From CAYFTL01 sp964346145 (GTDB lineage: Bacteria > Bacillota > Clostridia > Christensenellales > Aristaeellaceae), in contig CAYFTL010000045.1 in the NCBI GenBank assembly GCA_964346145.1, forward strand, positions 1-13,368: 13,368 bases of DNA, read 5' to 3'. The notes below the pieces were generated by a model. It was given only the letters and a program-made list of their open reading frames with translations. It did no database searches and had not been told where the DNA came from. Positions within the stretch are counted from its first letter, which is position 1. Each line of letters starts with the position of its first letter. Shown in pieces: positions 6,307 through 12,841 of the stretch. The position numbers and the translations under genes are program-made.

Positions 6307-6633
6307 GTGCAGTATGGAATACTGATCGCCTTTGGGCTGATGGCTTTGGCCGTGCTCATCGATTTGGCGCTGCGCCACGCCCAAAAGGCGGAAGATGCCA
6401 AGCACCCAGTGGTAACCAATGCCGCCATGTTGGTCGACAAGCAGCAGAACACTAGCGGCGGCTTCATCCGCCTGGGGCGCACCGAATACCTGGGCCTATT
6501 TGAATTTGCCGACGGAACCCGGGTTAAGCTGCGCATGAGCCCGGATGAATACAGCCAACTGCTGGAGGGCGAGCGCGGCATGCTCACCTACCAGGGCACC
6601 CGGTTTATGAATTTTGATCGGCAAATGCATTAA
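6307..6633 (+). CDS. DUF2500 family small membrane protein
   Basis: A 108-residue protein with one N-terminal transmembrane helix (3-22) and a small soluble domain. The domain carries the DUF2500 pattern: a variable loop with KQQNTSGG, then LFEFADGTRVKLRM (64-77), PDEYSQLLEGERGML (79-93) and the signature TYQGTRFMNFDR (94-105). Its molecular function is unknown. The start is GTG 6307, chosen because AAAGGAG (6292-6298) is 8 bases upstream; the longer frame from ATG 6244 has no RBS and would run through this site. It lies between the protease and rsuA genes on the same strand, and no own promoter is recognised. Confidence 0.85.
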   Translation: MQYGILIAFGLMALAVLIDLALRHAQKAEDAKHPVVTNAAMLVDKQQNTSGGFIRLGRTEYLGLFEFADGTRVKLRMSPDEYSQLLEGERGMLTYQGTRFMNFDRQMH

Positions 6634-6691
6634 GCTTACAATGTACTCGAAGTGCACTTGAGAAACAAAAACAGAAATGGAGGCGGTCGCC

Positions 6692-7417
6692 ATGGCCCGC
6701 ATGCGGCTGGACAAGTATATAGCCCAGTTGGGGGTCACCCGCAAACAGGCCAAAGGGCGCATCGCCCGGGGGGAAGTTCGGGTCAATGGGCAGGTGTGCA
6801 CCGACCCGGGCCACATCGTGGACGACGGGGTGGATCAGGTGTCCTCCAGCGGCCAGAGTGTGGCGCCGCCGGGCGAAATGTATCTGATGCTGAACAAATC
6901 CGCCGGACTGCTCAGCGCCACCCGGGATGGGCGCGGCGCCGGCACGGTGATGGAGCTGCTGCCCGAGGCCTACCAATCCTTGGGGCTAAGCCCGGTAGGG
7001 CGCCTGGATAAGGACGTGACCGGGCTGTTGTTTATGACCACCGACGGGCAGCTGTTGCACCGGTTGATTTCGCCCCGCTGGCAGGTGGAAAAGGAGTACA
7101 TCGCGGTGGTGGAAGGTGCGCTGGACGCAGGCGATGTGCAGGCCTTTGCCCAGGGTATCCGGCTGACCGACTTCACTGCGCTGCCTGCGCGATTGTCGAT
7201 CGACGAACGGGATTCTGCCGTGGGGCGCGTCGTGGTTACCGAGGGCAAATACCACCAGGTAAAACGCATGTTCGGCGCCCGGGGCAAGCCGGTTTTGCAG
7301 CTCCACCGAAGCGCCTTTGGCGGCATTGCCTTGGATGAAGATCTGGCCCCCGGCCAGTGGCGGGCGCTCACCCCCGGCGAGATAAGCAGGCTCAAAACCA
7401 TCACCAATCTGGACTGA
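6692..7417 (+). CDS. rsuA: 16S rRNA pseudouridine synthase, RsuA type
   Basis: Converts a uridine of 16S rRNA (U516 in E. coli numbering) to pseudouridine. The 241-residue protein begins with an S4 RNA-binding domain (MRLDKYIAQLGVTRKQAK, 4-21, to about 50) and continues with the RsuA/RluB/E/F catalytic domain: LNKSAGLLSA (67-76), the catalytic GRLDKDVTGLL with Asp106, KEYIAVVEG, and EGKYHQVKRMFGARG, the late family motif. GGAGG (6679-6683) is 8 bases before ATG 6692, which rules out the ATG at 6677. It heads a compact set with the methyltransferase (24-base gap) and the sugar kinase. The 58-base gap upstream holds no clear promoter but includes the palindrome AAGTGCACTT (6650-6659). RluB/RluE assignment cannot be fully excluded. 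Confidence 0.92.
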   Translation: MARMRLDKYIAQLGVTRKQAKGRIARGEVRVNGQVCTDPGHIVDDGVDQVSSSGQSVAPPGEMYLMLNKSAGLLSATRDGRGAGTVMELLPEAYQSLGLSPVGRLDKDVTGLLFMTTDGQLLHRLISPRWQVEKEYIAVVEGALDAGDVQAFAQGIRLTDFTALPARLSIDERDSAVGRVVVTEGKYHQVKRMFGARGKPVLQLHRSAFGGIALDEDLAPGQWRALTPGEISRLKTITNLD

Positions 7418-7441
7418 CTTTTCGGAAGGAAGTTTAAGCAA

Positions 7442-8059
7442 ATGGCGGACCATTACTATACAAAAAAACCCTCTTCGGCTAGCAACCCCGCCCAAATCCA
7501 GGTAGAGCTGGGCGGGCGCACGCTGCGGTTCTGGACCGACACCGGCGTGTTCTCCAAAAACGAACTGGACCCGGGCAGCCGGTTGCTCATCGAGAATATT
7601 CCCGATCTGTCGGGCACGGTGGTGGATTTGGGTTGCGGCTGGGGACCGATCGGCATTTCGCTGGCGCTGAAAAATCCGGACGCCCGGCTGGTGCTGGCCG
7701 ACGTGAATGAGCGCGCGGTGGACTTGGCCCAGAAAAATGCCCGGGAAAACGGCGCCAACAATTTGACCGTAGTGCTCAGCGACGGCTTTGAAAACCTGCC
7801 CACTTCGGTGGATTGCGTGACCACCAACCCACCCATCCGCGCGGGCAAACAGGTGATTTATGCAATGTTCGACGAGGCCTTTAAACGCCTCACTCCCGGG
7901 GGCGCGCTGTACATTGTCATCCGCAAGCAGCAGGGCGCACCCTCGGCAAAAAAACATTTGGAAGAGCGCTTTGAATCGGTGGAGGTTGTGGACAGGAGCG
8001 GCGGCTACTGGATCTTGCGCGCCATAAAGGCGCAGGAAGGGGAGCAGGCAAATGATTGA
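7442..8059 (+). CDS. class I methyltransferase, RsmC/YbxB-like
   Basis: SAM-dependent methyltransferase of the small RsmC-like (YbxB) group, with probable action on guanine N2 in 16S rRNA. In 205 residues the order is: an N-terminal beta-hairpin with FWTDTGVFSKNELDPGSRLL (30-49) typical of the group, motif I VVDLGCGWGPIG (60-71), the acidic end of the SAM site LADVNERAV (85-93), and NPPIRAGK (129-136), the N-P-P motif of base-amine methyltransferases in the form found in YbxB. It lacks the degenerate N-terminal duplicate domain of E. coli RsmC, as usual in Firmicutes. ATG 7442 follows an AGGAAG site (7427-7432). It sits directly behind rsuA, another 16S rRNA modifier, which supports an rRNA role; its end overlaps the kinase gene by 8 bases, implying translational coupling. 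Confidence 0.88.
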   Translation: MADHYYTKKPSSASNPAQIQVELGGRTLRFWTDTGVFSKNELDPGSRLLIENIPDLSGTVVDLGCGWGPIGISLALKNPDARLVLADVNERAVDLAQKNARENGANNLTVVLSDGFENLPTSVDCVTTNPPIRAGKQVIYAMFDEAFKRLTPGGALYIVIRKQQGAPSAKKHLEERFESVEVVDRSGGYWILRAIKAQEGEQAND

Positions 8060-9011
8060 TGTGTTGGCCATGGGCGAGCTGCTGGTGGATTTCGTTCAAA
8101 GCGGGCACAGCGATCAGGGCAACCCGCTGTACGAGGCCAGCCCGGGCGGCGCGCCCTGCAACGTGCTGGCGATGCTCTCTAGGCTGGGGCGTAGCACCGA
8201 ATTTGTGGGCAAGCTGGGCAACGATCTGTTCGGTCGGCAGCTCACCCAAACTCTTGTGCAGCTAGGCATCGGCACCCGAGGGTTGGTGTACGACGATCAG
8301 GTGCGCACCACTTTGGCCTTTGTACAAAACGATGAGGCGGGCGAGCGTAGCTTCGCTTTTTACCGCAATCCGGGCGCCGATATGATGCTGCGCCAAGGCG
8401 AAATCGATTTGGCTCTGGTGGGCGAAGCGCGCATTTTCCACTTCGGCACCATCTCCATGACCCACGATGGCGTGCGCCAGGCCACCCGCTTCGCCGCTCA
8501 ATACGCCAAGGAGCGGGGCAAGCTGATCTCCTTTGATCCCAATATTCGCCTTATGTTGTGGGACGATTTAAACGAGGCGCACCGCCAGATGGAATACGGC
8601 TGCCAAATGTGCGATGTACTCAAGATCGCCGAAGACGAGCTGAAGCTTCTGACCGGATCGGCCGATTGGGAAACCTCTGCCCCGGCTCTGCTTAAAGAGA
8701 ACGGCATGTCCATGCTGCTGTTGACCTTGGGCAAGGAAGGCTCGGTGGCCTTCACCAAAGACTATACGGTGCGCGTGCCCGGCTATACGGTGCGGGCGGT
8801 GGACACCACAGGCGCGGGGGATAGCTTTATGGGTTGCTGTTTGCACCATTTGCTAAACGTGCAGCCCGATCGCATGAACGGAGGGCAAATAGAACAGATG
8901 CTGCAAACGGCCAATGCCGCCGCAGCCATCGTGACCACCCGCAAGGGTGCGCTGCGTTCCATGCCCTGCGTGAACGAAATAAGCGCCCTGCAGCAGCAGG
9001 GGCGCCTATAA
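8052..9011 (+). CDS. PfkB family sugar kinase, fructokinase-like
   Basis: ATP-dependent carbohydrate kinase of the ribokinase/PfkB family, 319 residues. Seen: GELLVDF (8-14) at the N-terminus, the sugar-binding SPGGAPCNVLAMLSRLG (30-46), lid residues around 80-106, FDPNIR (161-166) typical of fructokinases, and the catalytic signature DTTGAGDSFMG (251-261) with Asp257 as base. Fructose to fructose-6-phosphate is the best guess, but 2-keto-3-deoxygluconate or another hexose fits too. GGGGAG (8039-8044) is 7 bases before ATG 8052, inside the end of the methyltransferase gene, so the two are translationally coupled although functionally unrelated. No sugar transporter or hydrolase is adjacent. 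Between its stop and the convergent kinase gene (56 bases) only a very short GGCG-gtg-CGCC hairpin (9053-9063) is seen, not a convincing terminator. Confidence 0.9.
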   Translation: MIDVLAMGELLVDFVQSGHSDQGNPLYEASPGGAPCNVLAMLSRLGRSTEFVGKLGNDLFGRQLTQTLVQLGIGTRGLVYDDQVRTTLAFVQNDEAGERSFAFYRNPGADMMLRQGEIDLALVGEARIFHFGTISMTHDGVRQATRFAAQYAKERGKLISFDPNIRLMLWDDLNEAHRQMEYGCQMCDVLKIAEDELKLLTGSADWETSAPALLKENGMSMLLLTLGKEGSVAFTKDYTVRVPGYTVRAVDTTGAGDSFMGCCLHHLLNVQPDRMNGGQIEQMLQTANAAAAIVTTRKGALRSMPCVNEISALQQQGRL

Positions 9012-9067
9012 TCAACACAAAGAATCTTGTACAACCTGCGAGCGGTACTTGCGGCGGTGCGCCTCTT

Positions 9068-10030
9068 CTACAGCAATCGTAGCAGCGGCGCAAAGAAACC
9101 GCCCTGCCCGTCGGCCAGGGAAACCAAAGAGCGGTGGGGTTCCCACTGCTCATATTCGTTTTTGGTGCTCAAATTGTTCCACCAGATGTCCAGGCGCTTA
9201 AGGGAAATAAGCGCGGCGACGCCCAGCAGCAACGCGACGCCCCCTTGGCCACTTAGCGCCGCTGCGGCCAACTGGGCGGCCCGCTTGAGCACACTTTGAG
9301 GCACCGGGCTTTCTCCTTGCACGTCGCTCACGCCTTCGGTGCTTACCACAAAGCGCAGCAGCAGGTTCAAATCCACTTGAACGGGGAGCAGCGCGGCGTG
9401 CTCAAAGTCCAGCAGCGCGGTGATGCGCCCCTCACCCCACAGCATGTTGTACATGGTGATGTCGCCGTGGCACAATACCCGTTCGGCGCTATCCAGCGCG
9501 GCAAAAAATTCGTCCAACAACCGCTGCAGCGCCTCAACCTGGCTATTATTCAGCAATTTGCGTTGGGCCAGGCTTTCGAGCAGTGCAAAGTCTTCGCCTC
9601 GGTCGAAATTGGAGTACCAGGGCACCCGGGGCAGTTTAAAATCTCGGGCGCGCCCATCGAAATCGTGCACTGCTTGGGCAATGGCAAAGGCCTGCTCCAG
9701 CGCATCGGTGCGCTGGCTCCAGTCGAGTGTTGCCCAGGCGTCGCTCAAATCCACACCTTCGACTCGCTCGCTCAGGCTCCATTCGTGGCCTTCGCTCACC
9801 CCCCAGGCAACAACCTTGGGGTAGCCCACCTGGGGCGGCAGAGCGGTTGCAAGCCGAATCTCCCGCCGTATTCGATCGGTGCCCGGCGTGGGCGACAGTC
9901 GCAACACCGTATTCGCCCCTATGCGCACGTGGTTGGTCCAACCGCCGGCGCGGGCGGTTGTCTCAAAATCTATACCCTGGCTTTTGAGTATCTTGGCGGC
10001 CAGCCTTTCGATCGCCTTTTCGTTTTCCAT
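9068..10030 (-). CDS. APH/choline-kinase family phosphotransferase
   Basis: A 320-residue small-molecule kinase with the protein-kinase-like fold. The N-lobe has NHVRIGANTVLRLSP (33-47); the C-lobe has the Brenner motif VLCHGDITMYNMLW (185-198) with catalytic Asp190 and Asn195, then ALLDFEHA (205-212) with the metal-binding Asp208. This family includes aminoglycoside and macrolide phosphotransferases, homoserine kinase-like and choline kinase-like enzymes; the sequence does not match a known resistance enzyme that I recognise, so resistance should not be assumed. ATG 10030 has AAAGGGA just upstream; the frame reaches back to 10396 but that part overlaps the aldo/keto reductase gene and promoter region and is not coding. 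It is divergent from the reductase gene, with a shared regulatory region of 205 bases. Confidence 0.87.
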   Translation of the reverse strand: MENEKAIERLAAKILKSQGIDFETTARAGGWTNHVRIGANTVLRLSPTPGTDRIRREIRLATALPPQVGYPKVVAWGVSEGHEWSLSERVEGVDLSDAWATLDWSQRTDALEQAFAIAQAVHDFDGRARDFKLPRVPWYSNFDRGEDFALLESLAQRKLLNNSQVEALQRLLDEFFAALDSAERVLCHGDITMYNMLWGEGRITALLDFEHAALLPVQVDLNLLLRFVVSTEGVSDVQGESPVPQSVLKRAAQLAAAALSGQGGVALLLGVAALISLKRLDIWWNNLSTKNEYEQWEPHRSLVSLADGQGGFFAPLLRLL

Positions 10031-10085
10031 AGCGGTTCCCTTTCTGGTATGCTTCTTGTGTGACAACTTGCGCACCGGTGGAATG

Positions 10086-10109
10086 GGGCTTAATAAAACA
10101 ATTAAGCCC
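10086..10109. promoter_or_regulatory. perfect 9-bp inverted repeat at the kinase transcription start
   Basis: GGGCTTAAT-aaaaca-ATTAAGCCC lies immediately downstream of the minus-strand -10 box, covering the predicted +1 of the kinase gene near 10103. No T-run follows on either strand, so it is not a terminator. The position fits a repressor operator; a 5'-end mRNA hairpin is the alternative. Confidence 0.55.
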
Positions 10110-10138
10110 ATATTAGCACAGCGATTTTGGCAGGTCAA
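10110..10138 (-). promoter_or_regulatory. promoter of the APH-family kinase gene
   Basis: On the minus strand: -35 TTGACC (10133-10138), 17-base spacer, -10 TAATAT (10110-10115) with extended TG. Predicted start near 10103, 5' leader of about 73 bases. Confidence 0.6.
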
Positions 10139-10163
10139 CGGCGCACCGGCTGCAGGCAATCGG

Positions 10164-10192
10164 TTGCGCGCAGCCGGGCGTTGGCCTATAAT
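10164..10192 (+). promoter_or_regulatory. promoter of the aldo/keto reductase gene
   Basis: -35 TTGCGC (10164-10169), 17-base spacer, -10 TATAAT (10187-10192). Its -35 is 25 bases from the divergent kinase -35, so the two promoters are back to back. Confidence 0.6.
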
Positions 10193-10235
10193 AAACTCTA
10201 CACACAATTTCACCGGAGATATGGGGTTTGCACAT

Positions 10236-11147
10236 ATGGAAAAAAGATTGCTGGGCCAAACGGGCATCGCGCTTTCGAAAATCGGCCTGGGCTGCGCCAG
10301 CCTGTGGGGCATGGAAAGCTTTGATGAGGCCACTGCCATCCGTATATTTGGCGGAGCACTCGCGGCGGGCGTAAACCTGTTCGATACCGGGCACAACTAT
10401 TCGGGCGGCAACGCCGAAGTGCGCTTGGGCAAGGCCATTCGCTCGTTGGGTGCGCAGCGCCGGGATCTGGTTTTGTCCTCAAAATGCGGCACAAAGCAGG
10501 TTAGCAGGTGGAGCCACCAAAAAGATTTTTCGCCCCAGTGGATTCGCCAAAGTTTGGAAATGAGCCTTGAGCGCATTGGTACCGATTATTTGGATCTATT
10601 TTTGTTCCACAGCCCACAGATTCATCACCTCACCGAAGAAGCCATGGAAACGATACACGCCCTCAAGCGCCAGGGCCTGGTTCGCGCCATCGGCGTCAGC
10701 TCGCCGGGGGGCCAAGTGCTCACCTACATTTGTGAGCATAAAAATTTTGATTTCGTGCTACTGGGTTACAACATTTTGACCCAACAGCTGGAACCCGATA
10801 TTCAAAAGCTGCACAACCAGGGCATCGGCGTTATCGGCGGCAGCCCGCTGGCCCACGGTTTGTATTCTCAAGATATCTTTAAAATCCGCAGCTCCCGGGA
10901 CTTGTGGTATTTGGCGCGTGCGCTTAAAAACTTTCGTGGCCTGCTCATCAAAGGGCGGCGCTACAGCTTTATTAACCGCGTGGACGGCTTCACCGGGGCC
11001 CAGGTGGCGCTGGGGTATGTGCTGCAAAACCCCTGCGTTTCGGCCACCATATTCGGCACCACTTCCGAAGTTCACCTGCAAAGCAACCTCAAGACCGCCG
11101 ATCTATCTTTGCCTGCCGGCTTGATCGAAAAAATTCGAAACGCCTAG
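10236..11147 (+). CDS. aldo/keto reductase
   Basis: NAD(P)H-dependent oxidoreductase of the AKR superfamily, 303 residues, a TIM barrel. It opens with the standard KRLLGQTGIALSKIGLGCAS (3-22). The catalytic tetrad is complete: Asp50 and Tyr55 in NLFDTGHNYSGG, Lys83 in SSKCG, His125 in LFLFHSP. Cofactor-end residues are around GTTSEVHLQSNL (274-285). Substrate unknown; this type usually reduces aldehydes or ketones, or acts on sugars. ATG 10236 gives the family's canonical N-terminus; an in-frame ATG at 10221 has GGAG only 2 bases upstream and would add five residues. The RBS for 10236 is weak (GGGG, 9 bases upstream), so the start is not certain. After the stop come a bulged hairpin (11149-11172) and a strong terminator. 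Confidence 0.9.
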   Translation: MEKRLLGQTGIALSKIGLGCASLWGMESFDEATAIRIFGGALAAGVNLFDTGHNYSGGNAEVRLGKAIRSLGAQRRDLVLSSKCGTKQVSRWSHQKDFSPQWIRQSLEMSLERIGTDYLDLFLFHSPQIHHLTEEAMETIHALKRQGLVRAIGVSSPGGQVLTYICEHKNFDFVLLGYNILTQQLEPDIQKLHNQGIGVIGGSPLAHGLYSQDIFKIRSSRDLWYLARALKNFRGLLIKGRRYSFINRVDGFTGAQVALGYVLQNPCVSATIFGTTSEVHLQSNLKTADLSLPAGLIEKIRNA

Positions 11148-11192
11148 CGCAGTGCCGCTTGGCAAGCGCTGCAATTTTAAAAAACGAACATC

Positions 11193-11237
11193 AAAAAAGC
11201 GCCCGCTCGAACACTTTGTTTGAGCGGGCGCTTTTTT
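11193..11237. terminator. strong bidirectional terminator
   Basis: A 20-bp stem with one G-T wobble (arms 11193-11212 and 11218-11237, loop acttt) with GC core GCGCCCGCTC/GAGCGGGCGC and A6/T6 outer ends. It serves both the aldo/keto reductase gene and the convergent transporter gene. Confidence 0.95.
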
Positions 11238-11261
11238 GTATGAACGTTTGTGTATTCGCCG

Positions 11262-12563
11262 TTAGATTAGGAGGGATTCCTTTGCATTCCCATCTTCTTC
11301 GCTTTCTATATCGTAGCGGGGCTCCTGATATTTTGCAATCACGACCAGCATGGCGATGAACAGTAAAATGTTCAAGCAGAAGGGCAAGCGGCGGTCCAGG
11401 CTGGACAAGAAGCCGGCCAGATAGCCGAAGGGGGAGGACAGCAAAATCATGATGCTGGTCAGCAGGCTTACGATGCGCGCCCGCTCCTTGGGGTTGACCG
11501 ACAGGCTCAGCATGGCCTCCTTGCGGGGCATGAACAGGCCGAAGGCCACGGCTTCCAGCAACGTGTAGACCACGATGCCCACCACGCTGCGCACCGGCAA
11601 AAGGATCACCAGCAACTGCGAGACAATGTAGAGTACCAACCCGGCCGACATAGGCACCTTCATGCGCAGCTTGTCCACAATTTGCTGAACCGCAAACAGG
11701 AACACCAGCATGACGATGGCCCTAAGGATCGGGAAGTAGGCCAGGTACTGTTCGGGGATCATCAAATCCTGGGTAAAATACAGTGACATAAAGTTGGAAG
11801 TAACGATGCTCGTGATCTGGAACAACACCATAATGGCCAGGGTTTGTATGGTGCTGCGGCTCCTGGTGATTAGGGGCAGCACGTGTTTGTACTCTTTTAC
11901 CATCGTGCGGATGGGCACCGATCTACTCTCGGCCATGCGCCGCATGCCCTGGGTAGTCTCTTTGGTGTATTTCACCGTGACGATCACTTTGATCGTCATG
12001 GTCACCGCAAAAATTCCGTATAGAACCCGAACCACCGGCACCACCGAAAACCTATCGACCAGCACGCCGGACAGGGGCGCAAAGAACACGGCCAATAGCC
12101 CGGCGATGGTGATCCATGTGTGGATGCCCAGCACATCCTTTTGCTCGGCATCTTCAATCAACAAACAATACCAAGCGGTCTGGTTGATTTGCTCAAAACA
12201 GTTGAGCAGCATGGCCACCAGGAAGAACCAAAAGTTCTGAGATATGGCCCACACCGCGCACGCCAGCGCCCAGCCTACAAAGTCACCAATGTTGGTGGTA
12301 AACCGGCGTCCCAGCTTGTCGGCGATCATGCCGCCGATAAAGGAGAGGAACACTTGAGCCACCATGGCGATGGACAAAAGCAGTCCGATCTGGCGGTCGT
12401 CCACGCCCATGGCGTACATATACACCGTGACAAAGGGGGCAATCAAGTTGTAGGGAATGCCCCACAACGGTTCCATCAGTATGCAAGCCTTGGGATTGCC
12501 TTTCAGGTTAATCAGCAGACTGATCAGCGGGTGCTCGCGAAACCGCTTGCGTAACGTTGCCAT
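11262..12563 (-). CDS. MFS transporter
   Basis: A 433-residue major facilitator protein with about 11-12 hydrophobic segments. The loop between helices 2 and 3 carries motif A as GGMIADKLGRR (77-87). A basic cytoplasmic N-terminus (RKRFREHP) and an acidic cytoplasmic C-tail (IESEEDGNAKES) fit the usual topology. The substrate is unknown; a short motif-poor MFS next to an AraC regulator in Clostridia is often linked to sugar or drug export/uptake, but nothing decides this here. Start: GGAGG (12575-12579) is 11 bases before ATG 12563; an ATG at 12581 in frame overlaps the same GGAGG and has no RBS of its own. It shares orientation with the AraC-family gene, but a terminator and its own promoter lie between them, so it is probably a separate, AraC-controlled unit. 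Confidence 0.92.
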   Translation of the reverse strand: MATLRKRFREHPLISLLINLKGNPKACILMEPLWGIPYNLIAPFVTVYMYAMGVDDRQIGLLLSIAMVAQVFLSFIGGMIADKLGRRFTTNIGDFVGWALACAVWAISQNFWFFLVAMLLNCFEQINQTAWYCLLIEDAEQKDVLGIHTWITIAGLLAVFFAPLSGVLVDRFSVVPVVRVLYGIFAVTMTIKVIVTVKYTKETTQGMRRMAESRSVPIRTMVKEYKHVLPLITRSRSTIQTLAIMVLFQITSIVTSNFMSLYFTQDLMIPEQYLAYFPILRAIVMLVFLFAVQQIVDKLRMKVPMSAGLVLYIVSQLLVILLPVRSVVGIVVYTLLEAVAFGLFMPRKEAMLSLSVNPKERARIVSLLTSIMILLSSPFGYLAGFLSSLDRRLPFCLNILLFIAMLVVIAKYQEPRYDIESEEDGNAKESLLI

Positions 12564-12598
12564 AAAAAACTCAACCTCCATTGTTTTTAGGCATTTTG

Positions 12599-12640
12599 GG
12601 GCGCAAAACCGCCCGTACTGCCAGCATAAATAAGGGCAGT
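12599..12640 (-). promoter_or_regulatory. inverted repeats in the MFS leader
   Basis: ACTGCC (12617-12622) and GGCAGT (12635-12640) are perfect inverted arms 12 bases apart; next to them GGGCG-caaaac-CGCCC (12599-12614) forms a second hairpin about 20 bases before the RBS. Either may be a regulator site or an mRNA structure that limits translation. Confidence 0.4.
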
Positions 12641-12661
12641 CGAAAAATGCGTAACAATTTT

Positions 12662-12667
12662 AGTATA
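12662..12667 (-). promoter_or_regulatory. -10 box of the MFS gene, weak -35
   Basis: TATACT on the minus strand, start of transcription near 12655. The -35 at 17 bases (TAGCAA) is poor, as in promoters that need an activator; the neighbouring AraC-family protein is the natural candidate (inference). Confidence 0.45.
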
Positions 12668-12714
12668 TCGTTTTTTTGATTGGATTGCTAGCCTTTTTGT
12701 TTGATAATTTCAAG

Positions 12715-12760
12715 ATGCAATTTTGCCCGCGTAGCCGGCCGTTTCCATCGGCCTTTTTTT
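12715..12760 (+). ncRNA. candidate short plus-strand transcript ending in an intrinsic terminator
   Basis: GGCCG-tttccat-CGGCC followed by seven T (12737-12760) is a good intrinsic terminator on the plus strand, yet no plus-strand gene precedes it. Upstream, TTGGAT (12680-12685), 17 bases and GATAAT (12703-12708) could be a promoter, giving an RNA of about 45 bases. It would be made in the gap between the two minus-strand genes. It may instead be a relic or protect against read-through from the MFS promoter region. Confidence 0.2.
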
Positions 12761-12780
12761 AGGAAAACGCACACAAAAAC

Positions 12781-12818
12781 GCCGACCACTCAATGCAAAT
12801 CATAGGCCTGTGGTCGGC
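12781..12818 (-). terminator. terminator of the AraC-family gene
   Basis: On the minus strand GCCGACCAC and GTGGTCGGC form a perfect 9-bp stem around a 20-base loop, followed by GTTTTTG, 23 bases after the gene's stop. Confidence 0.75.
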
Positions 12819-12841
12819 AAACTTTTTCTTTACGGAAAGCT

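Noticed and set aside
6986..8071. 361-codon minus-strand open frame opposite rsuA and the methyltransferase gene
   Set aside because: Long only because the opposite coding strand is GC-rich; it spans two genes with clear catalytic motifs and has no RBS or domain pattern.
10031..10396. 122-residue N-terminal extension of the APH-family kinase
   Set aside because: It would run across the aldo/keto reductase start, both promoters and the palindrome; the ATG at 10030 has an RBS and gives a normal family length.
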